A DNA stretch of 64,000 nt from Mycolicibacillus koreensis (GTDB taxonomy: Bacteria; Actinomycetota; Actinomycetes; Mycobacteriales; Mycobacteriaceae): the NCBI RefSeq assembly GCF_002104795.1, contig NZ_NCXO01000004.1, positions 62,001-126,000 of the forward strand. Reading direction: 5' to 3'. The notes under the pieces were generated by a model. That model was not told the origin of the DNA, searched no databases, and saw nothing but the letters and a program-made list of their open reading frames with translations. Shown piece by piece: positions 38,865-48,896 of the stretch. Positions within the stretch are counted from its first letter, which is position 1. Each line of letters starts with the position of its first letter. Position numbers and translations under genes: made by a program.

Positions 38865-40091
38865 TCAGTGCCTGCGCAGTGCCGTGCGCAGCGCGCCCAC
38901 CAGGTCACCGCGTGAGCCCACCGCGACGTCGTCGAGCCCCAGCCAGGACGCCATGGCCCCCAGCTCACCGGCCAGCGCGGCGGCCACCCGGGAGCGGTCT
39001 CGTCCCGGTTCGCCGAACGCGCCGATCACCTGCAGCACCCCGCGCGCCCGGTCGGCTTTGAGGTCGACGCGGCCCACCAGTTCCCCGTCGAGCAGAAACG
39101 GCCACACGTAGTAGCCGTAGCGGCGCCGCGGTGCCGGCGTGTAGATCTCCAGGCGGTAGTGAAAGTCGAACAGCCGCGCCACCCGGGGGCGACAGAAGAT
39201 CAGCGGATCGAACGGACACAGTAGCGCGGTGCCGACGTCGCGGCGCGGGACTCGTTGGCCGCCAGTGAGATACGCGGTGTCCGGCCAGCCCTCGACGGTG
39301 ACGGGTTCCAGCGCACCGCCGGCGACCAGCGCCGCGATCGCCGGTTTGGTCTGCGCGGCCGACAGCCGGAAGTAGTCGCGCAGGTCGGCGGCGGTGGCCA
39401 CCCCGAGCGCGCCCGCGGCACGGGCGACCAGCTCCCGGATCGCTGTCGGCTCGTCGACGTCGCAGGCCACGACGTCGGCGGGCAGCACGTTCTCGACCAG
39501 GTCGTAGTGCCGGGCGAACCCGACGCGGGTGGCGGTGGTCAGCCGCCCGGCGGAGAACAGCGCCTCGGCGACCCATTTGGTGGCACTGCGGTTGCCCCAG
39601 GAGCCGCCGGCGCGGGCACCGGCGCGCCCGCCGCCGGCGACGTCAGCGACGTGGGCCTCGATCTGCCCGGCGGTGGCCGGACCCAACTCGGTGACCGCGG
39701 CGAGTACCGCCTCGGCCAGGTCCGGGTTGGCGCGCACCACGTGGCGGCCCCACCGGCCGTGCGGGAAGCGGCGCATCCGCCAGCGCAGCAGCGGCCAGTC
39801 CTCGACGGCGATCAGGGCGGCCTCGTGCGCCCAGTACTCCACCAGCATCCGCGGCCCCGGCCCCCAGGCGGCGCGGTCGAGCAGCGCCCGGTCATACGGG
39901 CCGAGCCGGGAGAAGACCGGCGCGTAGTGGGCGCGCACCGCCACCGACACTGAATCCAGTTGCAGCAGCTGGATTCGCGCCAGGAGCCGACGCAGGTGGG
40001 CGCGGGTCACCGGAGCCCGTGGAGCAGGCCGGTCGAAGCCCTGGGCGCGCACGGCGATGCGGCGCGCCTGGGCCCGGGTCAGCGTGCTCAC
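38865..40091 (-). CDS. YcaQ/AlkZ-like winged-helix DNA glycosylase
   Basis: A 408-residue member of the HTH_42 (DUF1006) family. The catalytic motif Q-hydrophobic-D/Q is seen as Gln44-Leu-Asp46 in [10 protein letters not shown], the form found in YcaQ-type enzymes that unhook interstrand crosslinks and remove N7-alkylguanine, in contrast to the QxQ form of AlkZ. Tandem winged helices and the beta-barrel part follow. It overlaps the dfrA stop by four bases, so this repair enzyme is co-translated with thyA and dfrA. That activity is inferred from the motif. Confidence 0.8.
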   Translation of the reverse strand: MSTLTRAQARRIAVRAQGFDRPAPRAPVTRAHLRRLLARIQLLQLDSVSVAVRAHYAPVFSRLGPYDRALLDRAAWGPGPRMLVEYWAHEAALIAVEDWPLLRWRMRRFPHGRWGRHVVRANPDLAEAVLAAVTELGPATAGQIEAHVADVAGGGRAGARAGGSWGNRSATKWVAEALFSAGRLTTATRVGFARHYDLVENVLPADVVACDVDEPTAIRELVARAAGALGVATAADLRDYFRLSAAQTKPAIAALVAGGALEPVTVEGWPDTAYLTGGQRVPRRDVGTALLCPFDPLIFCRPRVARLFDFHYRLEIYTPAPRRRYGYYVWPFLLDGELVGRVDLKADRARGVLQVIGAFGEPGRDRSRVAAALAGELGAMASWLGLDDVAVGSRGDLVGALRTALRRH

Positions 40092-40567
40092 GCCCGCCGG
40101 TAGCTCACAAAGCGGTAGCGCAGACCGGTACGGCTGGTCTGCCAGTCGCCCACCTCGGCCTGCCAGGAGTCGTCGAGCACCGGGGCGAGCACATCGCCGG
40201 GGCGGGCGGTGACGGCGGCGTCGACCTCGGTCACCTCGCAGCGGGTCGCCCGCGGCAGGGCCAGCGCATAGATCTCGCCTCCCCCGATCACCCAGCTGTC
40301 CGGTTCGGCGATCACCGACTCGAGGTCGCTGACCACTTGGGCTCCGGCGGCGGTGTAGCCGGGGTTGCGGGTGACGACGATGTTGCGCCGCTTGGGCAGC
40401 GGGCGCACCGCCTCCGGCAGCGACTCCCAGGTGCGCCGCCCCATCACCACGGTGCGCCCGGTGGTCAGCGCCTTGAAATGCGCCAGGTCCTCGGGCAGAT
40501 GCCAGGGGATGGTCCCGTCGCGCCCGATCACCGCGGTGCGCGACTGCGCCCAGATCAGCCCGGTCAT
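40088..40567 (-). CDS. dfrA: Dihydrofolate reductase DfrA
   Basis: Reduces dihydrofolate to tetrahydrofolate with NADPH. The 159-residue protein has the [20 protein letters not shown] opening with the acidic catalytic residue (Asp in PEDLAHFK), [13 protein letters not shown] and VIGGGEIYA. The length equals that of the M. tuberculosis enzyme. It begins with an ATGA overlap with thyA, which regenerates its substrate. Confidence 0.96.
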   Translation of the reverse strand: MTGLIWAQSRTAVIGRDGTIPWHLPEDLAHFKALTTGRTVVMGRRTWESLPEAVRPLPKRRNIVVTRNPGYTAAGAQVVSDLESVIAEPDSWVIGGGEIYALALPRATRCEVTEVDAAVTARPGDVLAPVLDDSWQAEVGDWQTSRTGLRYRFVSYRRA

Positions 40568-41364
40568 ACCGCGACGGGGGCTTTGATCGCCGGGTGCGGG
40601 TCGTAGTCGACGACGGTGACGTCGTCGAAGGTGTAGTCGAAGATCGAGTCCCGCGGCGCCAGGTGCAGCCGCGGGTAGGGCCGGGCCGGCCGGGAGAGCT
40701 GTTCGCGGACCTGCTCGACGTGGTTGTTGTAGATGTGGCAGTCCCCGCCGGTCCACACGAACTCCCCGACGGCCAGATCGGCCTGCGCCGCCATCATGTG
40801 GGTCAGCAGCGCGTAGCTGGCGATGTTGAACGGCACACCCAAGAACAGGTCGGCGCTGCGCTGGTAGAGCTGGCAGCTGAGCCTGCCGTCGGCGACATAG
40901 AACTGGAACAGGGCGTGGCACGGCGCGAGCGCCATCTTGTCCAACTCGGCGACGTTCCACGCCGAGACGATGATGCGCCGGGAGTCCGGGTCGGTGCGCA
41001 GCAGGTGCACCGCCCGTTCGATCTGGTCGATGTGCTCGCCGGTCGGCGTGGGCCAGGAACGCCACTGCGCCCCGTAGATCGGGCCCAGATCGCCGCTCTG
41101 CGAGGCCCATTCGTCCCAGATGCTCACGCCGTGGTCGCGTAGCCAACCGACGTTGGTGTCGCCGCGCAGGAACCACAGCAGTTCATAGATCACCGACTTG
41201 GTGTGCACTTTTTTTGTGGTGATCAGGGGGAATCCGGCCGCCAGGTCGTAGCGCAGCTGGTGACCGAACAGGCTGCGGGTTCCGGTACCGGTGCGGTCGG
41301 CTTTGGCGGTTCCCTGCTCAAGAACCAGGGCCAGGAGATCCTCGTACGGGGTAGCGATCGGCAC
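40564..41364 (-). CDS. thyA: Thymidylate synthase ThyA
   Basis: Methylates dUMP to dTMP, producing dihydrofolate for DfrA. The 266-residue protein has the catalytic Cys149 in [23 protein letters not shown] near the N-terminus and the [18 protein letters not shown] segment. The GTG is six bases after TAAGCT. It is the first gene of an overlapping thyA-dfrA-glycosylase operon and is divergent from a dienelactone hydrolase gene. Confidence 0.97.
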   Translation of the reverse strand: MPIATPYEDLLALVLEQGTAKADRTGTGTRSLFGHQLRYDLAAGFPLITTKKVHTKSVIYELLWFLRGDTNVGWLRDHGVSIWDEWASQSGDLGPIYGAQWRSWPTPTGEHIDQIERAVHLLRTDPDSRRIIVSAWNVAELDKMALAPCHALFQFYVADGRLSCQLYQRSADLFLGVPFNIASYALLTHMMAAQADLAVGEFVWTGGDCHIYNNHVEQVREQLSRPARPYPRLHLAPRDSIFDYTFDDVTVVDYDPHPAIKAPVAV

Positions 41365-41370
41365 ACGCTC

Positions 41371-41376
41371 AGCTTA
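41371..41376 (-). promoter_or_regulatory. Putative -10 element for leaderless thyA
   Basis: TAAGCT on the minus strand is six bases before the thyA GTG. Confidence 0.55.
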
Positions 41377-41384
41377 CGGGGCGG

Positions 41385-41390
41385 TACAAC
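41385..41390 (+). promoter_or_regulatory. Possible -10 element for the dienelactone hydrolase gene
   Basis: TACAAC lies seven bases before the ATG. The last base departs from TANNNT, so this is weaker than the others; it abuts the divergent thyA promoter. Confidence 0.35.
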
Positions 41391-41397
41391 GGTAACC

Positions 41398-42135
41398 ATG
41401 CCGATCCTCACCGACACCCTCACCACCGCCGACGGCTCCTGCCGGCTCACCCTGGCGGTCCCCGACGGCCCCGGGCCGTGGCCGGGCGTGGTGATGTATC
41501 CCGACGCGGGCGGAGCACGCGAGACGTTCACGCAGATGGCCGCGCACCTGGCCGGGTTCGGGTACGTGGTGCTGGTCCCCGACGTGTACTACCGCCGGGA
41601 CTGGGCGCCGTTCGACATGGCGACCGCGTTCACCGATCCGACCGAACGGGCCCGGATATTCGGGTTGATGCGCTCGGTGACCCCGCAGCGCATGGCCGCC
41701 GATGCCGCGGCGTTCTTCGACTACCTCGCCGGGCGCCCGGAGGTCGCCGGGCAGCCCTTCGGGGTGTGCGGCTATTGCATGGGTGGGCGCACCGCCCTGG
41801 TGGTGGCCGGTCGGCTCGGCGAGTGGGTCGCCGCGGCGGCCTCGTTCCACGGCGGCGGGCTGGCCACCGACGCCGCCGACAGTCCGCACCGGGCGGCACC
41901 CGACATCCGCGCGGCGGTGTATGTCGCCGGCGCGCAGGGCGACGCCAGCTTCACCGCGGCGCAGGCCCGCCAGTTGGAGGAGGCGCTCAGCGCCGCCGGG
42001 GTGGAGCACACCGTCGAGATCTATCCGGCTGCCCACGGTTTCGCCGTCCCCGACAACCCGCCGTATGACCCGCAGGCCGCCGAGCGGCACTGGGCGGCGC
42101 TGCGCGAGTTCTTCGCCGCCCGGCTCGGCGGCTAG
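41398..42135 (+). CDS. Dienelactone hydrolase family protein (Rv2765-like)
   Basis: A 245-residue alpha/beta hydrolase of the dienelactone hydrolase family with a Cys nucleophile (Cys127 in GYCMGG), an acid candidate in the GAQGDASF strand and His in AAHGFAVP, so a Cys-His-Asp triad is plausible. M. tuberculosis Rv2765 lies at the same place next to thyA. The true substrate in mycobacteria is unknown. Its stop codon overlaps that of the convergent membrane protein gene. Confidence 0.88.
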   Translation: MPILTDTLTTADGSCRLTLAVPDGPGPWPGVVMYPDAGGARETFTQMAAHLAGFGYVVLVPDVYYRRDWAPFDMATAFTDPTERARIFGLMRSVTPQRMAADAAAFFDYLAGRPEVAGQPFGVCGYCMGGRTALVVAGRLGEWVAAAASFHGGGLATDAADSPHRAAPDIRAAVYVAGAQGDASFTAAQARQLEEALSAAGVEHTVEIYPAAHGFAVPDNPPYDPQAAERHWAALREFFAARLGG

Positions 42136-42593
42136 CTGGCCGCGGGGTGGCGGCGGTCGAGTGCGGCCCGCACCGACCGCACCACCCCGCGCGCCGCGTA
42201 CACCGCGGTGATCCCCGCCAGCACGAGCAGCGCCACGAACAGCGCCAGCCAGTTGGGTCGGGAATGGTCGACGTGCCACCAGATGACCGCGAACAACACC
42301 ACGCAGACGAACAGCACGACGTCGCGCCAGTTGCCGCGATACGACAGCGCCCAGCCGCGCAGCGCCCGACGCTGCTCGGCGGCGGCAATCAGCGCATCGA
42401 TGCGGTCGTCGACGGTGCGCTGCAGTGCGGCCCGACGCGCGGCCTGCTCGGCGGGCAGCCGCTCCAGCAGGTCGAGGTCGGCGTTGATCCCGGCGCGGAT
42501 GTCGGGTCCGCGCAGGTTGCCGACTGCGGCACCCAGCAGCGCCCCACCCACCAAGGGCGCCGAACCCAACGCGATCTCAGCCAGACCGGGCAT
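42132..42593 (-). CDS. Small membrane protein with cytoplasmic helical half
   Basis: A 153-residue protein of unknown function. Residues 1-25 are a hydrophobic, glycine-rich stretch. The middle (about 35-85) is a charged helix. Two transmembrane helices follow (about 92-110 and 116-136). The ATG has AAGGAG eight bases upstream. It follows the flavodoxin-like gene by 97 bases and may be the last gene of the dapB transcript. No domain was recognised. Confidence 0.7.
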   Translation of the reverse strand: MPGLAEIALGSAPLVGGALLGAAVGNLRGPDIRAGINADLDLLERLPAEQAARRAALQRTVDDRIDALIAAAEQRRALRGWALSYRGNWRDVVLFVCVVLFAVIWWHVDHSRPNWLALFVALLVLAGITAVYAARGVVRSVRAALDRRHPAAS

Positions 42594-42690
42594 CGCTGCG
42601 CTCCTTCACCGGAGTTGATCCGCCGGCGGCACCGTCGGCCCGCTCACCGTAACCCCCGGCCGGCGGGCCGAGGGCCTCCAGCGGCGCCGC

Positions 42691-43142
42691 TCATCCCATC
42701 AGGTGGGCCGCCAGGGTGCCACCCAGTTCCCAGCACGCCTCGAGATGCTCCTTGCCGGGTTTTCCCGAGACCGTCACATAGTCGGCGGCCTTGGTCCAAC
42801 CCAGTCCGGTGGTGATCGAGTCGACAGCCCGCTCCGCACCCTCGGTGCCCTCGTTGCCGTGCAGGTACAGCCCGAACGGCCGGCCCCGGGTGGCGTCGAG
42901 GATCTGGTAGTAGGTGGTGTCGAAGGCGTGCTTGAGGGCCCCGGAGATGTAGCCCAGGTTGGCCGGACTGCCGAGCAGGTAGCCGTCGGCGGCCAGCATG
43001 TCGGACTCCGACACGCTCAACGCCGGGCGGCGCACCACCTCCACGCCCTCGATCTGCGGGTCGGTGGCCCCGGCGAGCACCGCCTCGAACATCGCCTGGC
43101 AGAACGGCGACGGGGTGTGGTGGATGATCAGCAGTGTCGCGC

Positions 43143-43146
<4 letters not shown>
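42691..43146 (-). CDS. Flavodoxin-like NAD(P)H-quinone reductase family protein
   Basis: A 151-residue flavodoxin fold protein (Rv2771c-like). The FMN phosphate loop HHTPSPFCQAMFEAV replaces the classic T-x-T-G-x-T motif, and YLLGSPANLGYISGALKHAFDT matches the NAD(P)H-dependent FMN reductase group. It is likely a soluble reductase of quinones or flavins. The start overlaps the upstream stop (ATGA) and has GGAGG nearby, so it is part of the dapB operon. Confidence 0.82.
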
Positions 43147-44389
<1,243 letters not shown>

Positions 44390-44450
44390 GTCGGGCGCCG
44401 CGGCGCGCCGGGCGGGTGCATGCGAATGAGCCTCCGCGCCCGGCGCCCGA

Positions 44451-45527
44451 TCAACGGTCGATGACGATGCGCCCCCCGCGGGAGCGCGACACACAGACCA
44501 GCATGTCGTGCTCGCCTTCGGCGGTACGTCCGCACCGGTCGACCGCGCCGTCGAGCACCCCGACCCGGCAGGTGCCGCAGAAGCCCTGCTGACAGGAGTA
44601 CGGCGTGGTCGGGTCGGTCTCGAGCATCACCGCCAACGCCGACCGGTCGGCGGGTACCTGCAGGATCCTCCCCGATCGGGCCAACTCGAGCTCGAAGGGG
44701 ACGCCGTCGATGATCGGCGGCGGGCTGAACCGTTCGTAGTGCAGCGGTGCGTCGGCGTGCTCGCCGCGAGCGACCCGCACCGCCTCGAGCATGCCGCCGG
44801 GCCCGCAGACGTAGACCGCGGTGTCACCGTCGGCGTCGGCGAGCAGTTCGGCGACCGTGGCGATGCGACCGCGTTCGTCGTCGGCCCACACGGTGACCCG
44901 CTGCGGATCGACGGCCATCACCTCGTCGAGCAGCGGCATGTACTCGCGGCTGCGCCCGACGTAGACCGCACGCCAGTTCAGTGCGCGCGCCTGCGCCTCA
45001 CGAATCATCGGCAGAATGGGGGTGACTCCGATGCCCCCGATGACGAAGAGCACCGCCGATTCCCCACTGCCGAGATGAAAAGCGTTGCGGGGCCCTTCAA
45101 AGTGCAGCGTGTCGCCTTCGCGGTAGGCCTCGTGCATCTCGATCGACCCGCCGTTGCCGTCGGCGATGCGGCGCACCGCGATGCGGTAGTCCAGGCGCCG
45201 GCCAGGCTCACCGCAGAGGGAATACTGCCGTCGCCGCCCCGACGGCAACACGACGTCGATGTGCCCGCCCGGCGTCCACGCCGGCAGCAGTCCCCCGTCC
45301 GGGTCGGCCAACGTCAACGCCACCACGTCGGGGGCGAGCGTCTGGCGTTTGGTGATCACGGCGGTGCGGGTGCGCGGCACCGGGGTGATTCTCGCCGGGT
45401 TCCACCGTGACGCGGCGGTCACTCCCGCGAACAGCACCCCGATCCCCCACAGCGCGGTGTAGAGCCGGTCCCGTTGCCGGCGGCCGTACAGGTCGCCGGG
45501 TCGGGTTCCCCAAAGCTTTTGCGACAC
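44451..45527 (-). CDS. Membrane-anchored PDR-type ferredoxin reductase
   Basis: A 358-residue electron-transfer protein (Rv2776c-like). An N-terminal hydrophobic anchor (about 23-42) precedes a flavin domain (RQYSLCGEP), an NAD(P)H domain (GGIGVTPILPM and YVCGPGGM) and a C-terminal plant-type [2Fe-2S] domain with CQQGFCGTC and a later Cys in LVCVSRS. This order is that of phthalate dioxygenase reductase. It passes electrons from NAD(P)H to an oxygenase. The obvious partner is the PF10118 protein two genes upstream, which has diiron-type ligands. The GTG start has AAGGGA seven bases before it. Confidence 0.9.
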   Translation of the reverse strand: MSQKLWGTRPGDLYGRRQRDRLYTALWGIGVLFAGVTAASRWNPARITPVPRTRTAVITKRQTLAPDVVALTLADPDGGLLPAWTPGGHIDVVLPSGRRRQYSLCGEPGRRLDYRIAVRRIADGNGGSIEMHEAYREGDTLHFEGPRNAFHLGSGESAVLFVIGGIGVTPILPMIREAQARALNWRAVYVGRSREYMPLLDEVMAVDPQRVTVWADDERGRIATVAELLADADGDTAVYVCGPGGMLEAVRVARGEHADAPLHYERFSPPPIIDGVPFELELARSGRILQVPADRSALAVMLETDPTTPYSCQQGFCGTCRVGVLDGAVDRCGRTAEGEHDMLVCVSRSRGGRIVIDR

Positions 45528-45551
45528 AGAGTCTTCCCTTACTCGATCTGG

Positions 45552-47345
45552 TCAGGTCTGACGGATGTCCATCCGTGCGAGCAGCCGGATCGCGCCCGGG
45601 CTGATCCGGCGCATCGCGTAGGCCAGCCGCGATTCCGGGGCGATCGGCAGGACTGCCGGCCCGGTGCGCACCGCGTTGACGATCGCCGTGGCGGTCGCCT
45701 CCGGGGTGTAGTTGCGCCGCCGGTAGGCGGCGTCGGCCCTGTCGCGGGCCTGCTGCTCGGCCTCGGCGGACATGCCCGCGTAGACGGTGCTCTTGGCGAT
45801 GTTGGTGTTGACGAACCCCGGGCAGACCGCGGTCACGGTGATGCCGTCGTCGGCCAGGTCGGCGCGCAACGATTCGCTGAATGCCAGGACCGCCGCCTTG
45901 GTGGTGCTGTAGGCGACCATCGCCTTCGACGGCAGATAGGCCGAGGCGCTGGAGACGTTGATGATGGTGCCGCCTTCTCCACGGTTGACCATCTGTTCGG
46001 CGAACACCCGACTGCCGGTGAGCACCGCGCGCAGGTTGACCGCCAAGATCGCATCCCAGTTCTGCGGGGATGTCTCCAAAAAGCGTCCCGCCATACCGAT
46101 TCCGGCGTTGTTGATCAGAATGTCGACCACACCGTGTTCGCTGGCGACCTGTTCGGCCAACGCGGCGATGGCGGCGTCGTCGGTGACGTCGACCCGGTAG
46201 GCCGCGGCCTCGGATCCGGCGGCGCGCACCTCCTCGGCGGTCGCCTCGGCGGCGTCGGCGTCGCGGTCGACGACGACGACGGTGCGCGCGCCCTGGCGGG
46301 CCAGCTCCACCGCGGTGGCCCGCCCGATCCCCGCGCCGGCCCCGGTGACCAACGCCAGCTTGCCCGCCGGGTCACGACGCCCGGTTCGCACCTGCGTCGG
46401 CCCGCTCGGGGTGGTGCCGGCCTGCGCCCGGTCCACCCATTCGGCGGTCAGCCGGGCGATCACGTCGGGGCGGGCGGTGACGACCCAGTGACCGCCCTCG
46501 ATGGGCACCACGCGGCCTCCGTCGGGCACCGCGCCGGTGTACCGCTGCAGGGCGGGGGTGACGAAGATGTCCTTGCGCGGCACCAGAACCTGGACCGGCA
46601 CCGTGGTCTCCGGCAGCGCCGCGGCCGGGTTCAGCAGCGGCGCAGGCATGTTCGCCCGGTACAGGTTCAGGCCGTTGAGGTAGTCCTTCTGGGTGCGCAG
46701 CGCCGGGAGCTGCCGGGCGCGGGTGCTGCTGCGCCCGATCCGGTCCATCGCGGCGATGACGCGCTGCCCCAGCCCGGACCGGAACAGCGCCTCGGGCACC
46801 CGCGGGGTCAAGAACAGCCCGATGTAGCCGGAGGCCAGCCCCTGGGTGATCACGTCGGCGAGGGATCGCGGGCTGCGCCCCGAGCGCAGGAACCGGCCCG
46901 CGTAGTCCAGGTGCGGTCCGGAGATCGACGTGTAGGACGCGATCGCGGGGCTCAGCGCCGCGTCGGTGACCGCCGCCCAGCCCTGGATCGAGCCCCAGTC
47001 GTGGCCCAGCAGGTGCACCCGCTCGACACCGAGGTCGGCGATGACCGCGCCGATGTCGGCCAGCAACTGCGGGAACCGGTAGGCCGACCGTTCGGCGGGC
47101 ACCGTCGACGCGCCGGCGCCGCGCACGTCGAAGGCGACGATGTTGTAGCGGTCCGGGTAGGAGCCGATCAGCTCGGCGGCCACCCCGTCCCAGATGTGGT
47201 GGTTGTCGGGGTAGCCGTGGATCGCCAGGAGCGTCGGGCGCCCCGGGTCGACGGCGGTGTAGCGGTGAACGGCCAGTGTCACCCCGTCGTCGGCTGTAAC
47301 CCGCGTGGTTTCGGTCGGCGGCGCGGTGGGTGCGGCGTCGGTCAT
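45552..47345 (-). CDS. EphD-like alpha/beta hydrolase-SDR fusion
   Basis: A 597-residue bifunctional protein. The first half is an epoxide-hydrolase-type alpha/beta hydrolase with HGYPDN (43-48), the nucleophile Asp116 in GHDWGS and His286 in GGHWV. The second half is a classical SDR with TGAGAGIG (334-341), NNAG (412-415), Ser near 466 and Tyr479/Lys483 (YSTTK). M. tuberculosis EphD (Rv2214c) has this architecture and acts on epoxy-mycolate precursors. Here it lies between the reductase and the PF10118 gene, with AAGGAG before the ATG. It would open an epoxide and oxidise the resulting or another alcohol. Confidence 0.9.
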   Translation of the reverse strand: MTDAAPTAPPTETTRVTADDGVTLAVHRYTAVDPGRPTLLAIHGYPDNHHIWDGVAAELIGSYPDRYNIVAFDVRGAGASTVPAERSAYRFPQLLADIGAVIADLGVERVHLLGHDWGSIQGWAAVTDAALSPAIASYTSISGPHLDYAGRFLRSGRSPRSLADVITQGLASGYIGLFLTPRVPEALFRSGLGQRVIAAMDRIGRSSTRARQLPALRTQKDYLNGLNLYRANMPAPLLNPAAALPETTVPVQVLVPRKDIFVTPALQRYTGAVPDGGRVVPIEGGHWVVTARPDVIARLTAEWVDRAQAGTTPSGPTQVRTGRRDPAGKLALVTGAGAGIGRATAVELARQGARTVVVVDRDADAAEATAEEVRAAGSEAAAYRVDVTDDAAIAALAEQVASEHGVVDILINNAGIGMAGRFLETSPQNWDAILAVNLRAVLTGSRVFAEQMVNRGEGGTIINVSSASAYLPSKAMVAYSTTKAAVLAFSESLRADLADDGITVTAVCPGFVNTNIAKSTVYAGMSAEAEQQARDRADAAYRRRNYTPEATATAIVNAVRTGPAVLPIAPESRLAYAMRRISPGAIRLLARMDIRQT

Positions 47346-47354
47346 CGGCGCTCC

Positions 47355-48287
47355 TTAATGGGCGGCCCGGGCCGCCGGGGAGACGGCCAGGTAGTTGACG
47401 GCCTGCTCCACCCCGCCGAGCTGGGAGGGGTGGAAGCCGGGGCGATAGTAGGCGCCAATCACGCGCAGGAACCGCCACGGGGCTGGCACCAGGCCGCGGC
47501 GCGCGGAGGCGAACCAGTCCCGCCAGCGTGGCGCGGTGCCGGCGGGCAGCTCGGGGTCCACCGAGTACATGAACCGCAGCCCGCGCACCCACAGCAGCAG
47601 CATCAGCGGGGTGACCAGCAGCTGGGTGCGCACCTGGCGCAGATAGCCGGCCTGCAGATGTTTCATCACGTCGAAGGCGACCGCCTTGTGTTCGACTTCC
47701 TCCGCGCCGTGCCAGCGCAGCATGTCCAGCATCACCGGATCGGTGCCGATCGCGTCGTGCGCGGGGGTCTGGAGGATCCACTCGCCCAGGATCGCGGTGT
47801 AGTGCTCGACCGCGGCGACCAGCGCGACGCGCTCCACCAGCCAGGCCCGCTGCCGTCGCACGCTCCAGCGGGGCCGGTCACCGAGCAGTTTCTCGAACAG
47901 CCAGCGGATCTGGTCGGTGAACGGTGACAGGTCGATGCCGCGGGCGGCGAAGTGGTCGACGACCCCGGCGTGCGCCTGCGAATGGATGGCCTCCTGCCCG
48001 ATGAATCCCTGGACGTCGCGGCGCAGCTGCTCGTCGCGGATCAGCGGCAGCGCCTGCTTGAACACCTCGACGAAGAACTCCTCCCCGGCCGGCAGCAACA
48101 GGTGCAGCACATTGCAGAAGTGGGTGGCGAACGGTTCGCCGGGCACGTAGTGCACCGGCAGCTGCGCCCAGTCGAAGCGGACGTCGCGGGCCTGCAGCAC
48201 GATGTGTTCGTGGTCCGACGCCGTGTCGCGCTCGGCGATGTGGGTCTGCCGGTGCGTCTCGGGGTCGCGCGGGTTCGCGGTGAGCAT
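47355..48287 (-). CDS. PF10118 protein, probable diiron oxygenase (Rv2777c-like)
   Basis: A 310-residue protein of the family named 'predicted metal-dependent hydrolase'. What I see is a four-helix diiron pattern: Glu70, Glu99-x-x-His102, Glu161 and Glu197-x-x-His200. The spacings of 29, 59 and 36 residues are close to those of methane and toluene monooxygenase hydroxylases. A hydrophobic stretch (about 220-240) suggests membrane contact. It is the first gene of an operon with an EphD-like enzyme and a [2Fe-2S] reductase, which fits an oxygenase better than a hydrolase. GGAGG precedes the ATG. Family membership is firm; the oxygenase role is inference. Confidence 0.88.
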   Translation of the reverse strand: MLTANPRDPETHRQTHIAERDTASDHEHIVLQARDVRFDWAQLPVHYVPGEPFATHFCNVLHLLLPAGEEFFVEVFKQALPLIRDEQLRRDVQGFIGQEAIHSQAHAGVVDHFAARGIDLSPFTDQIRWLFEKLLGDRPRWSVRRQRAWLVERVALVAAVEHYTAILGEWILQTPAHDAIGTDPVMLDMLRWHGAEEVEHKAVAFDVMKHLQAGYLRQVRTQLLVTPLMLLLWVRGLRFMYSVDPELPAGTAPRWRDWFASARRGLVPAPWRFLRVIGAYYRPGFHPSQLGGVEQAVNYLAVSPAARAAH

Positions 48288-48303
48288 CCCAACCTCCAGG
48301 TTT

Positions 48304-48340
48304 ACAAATTCCTATGATTTGTCGTGATTGTGGACAAATC
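48304..48340. promoter_or_regulatory. Operator cluster upstream of the PF10118-EphD-reductase operon
   Basis: GATTTGTC and GACAAATC form a perfect inverted repeat with a nine-base spacer (48316-48340). A further ACAAAT half-site lies at 48304-48309, giving three alternating half-sites 17-50 bases before the first gene. The surrounding DNA is AT-rich. A dimeric repressor is likely, but none is encoded nearby. Confidence 0.6.
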
Positions 48341-48390
48341 GAATAATTGAGTATAGGTCGGGGGCTCGGATTCGGGAACCCCGGAGCGCA

Positions 48391-48861
48391 TCATCGCCGT
48401 TCGGCGCGCTGTTTGAGCCGGCCCAGGGTCAGCCGGATGTGTTCGGTGTTGGCGGCGGCGCGGTCGGAGACTCCGGTGACCAGTCCGGTGATTCCGCGGA
48501 TCCAGGGGGGCCGGCGGTCCCAGGTGCTCTCGGTGACCTCACAGCCGTCGTCGGTCGGGGTGATCTCGTAGGCCCAGCGGGCCACCGGCACGATCGCGGT
48601 GCGCACGTCGAAGGCGAACCGGCGTCCCGGCTCGGCCTCGGCGACGGTGCAGGTGGTGCTCCACCGCCGCCGACCGTGGCGGTTGTCGCCGGTGAACACC
48701 GCTCCGGGCTGCGCCGCGTCGCCGCGTCGCCACCGCATCGCGGTGGTCTCCTCGGCCAACTCGGCCAGGGTCGAAAGGTCGGTGATGAGCGCGTAGACGG
48801 TCTCCGGTGCGGCGTCGATCCTGATGGACCCGGTCGCCGACGGGGCTGCTGAGGTGGTCAT
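48391..48861 (-). CDS. SRPBCC (polyketide cyclase/START-like) protein
   Basis: A 156-residue helix-grip protein. It begins with the family pattern GSIRIDAAPETVYALITDLSTLAEL and ends in a long amphipathic helix (TLGRLKQRAERR). Such proteins bind hydrophobic ligands in a central cavity and some act as cyclases or lipid carriers. The ATG with GAGAGG upstream was chosen; an upstream extension is in the same frame but unrelated to the family. No specific ligand is suggested. Confidence 0.8.
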   Translation of the reverse strand: MTTSAAPSATGSIRIDAAPETVYALITDLSTLAELAEETTAMRWRRGDAAQPGAVFTGDNRHGRRRWSTTCTVAEAEPGRRFAFDVRTAIVPVARWAYEITPTDDGCEVTESTWDRRPPWIRGITGLVTGVSDRAAANTEHIRLTLGRLKQRAERR

Positions 48862-48896
48862 GGCAGTGATCCTCTCACCGATTCGGCGCCGTGTGG

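Noticed and set aside
45474-47927. An 817-codon plus-strand frame opposite the EphD-like gene
   Set aside because: No recognisable motif, and it covers two real opposite-strand genes and their ribosome-binding sites.
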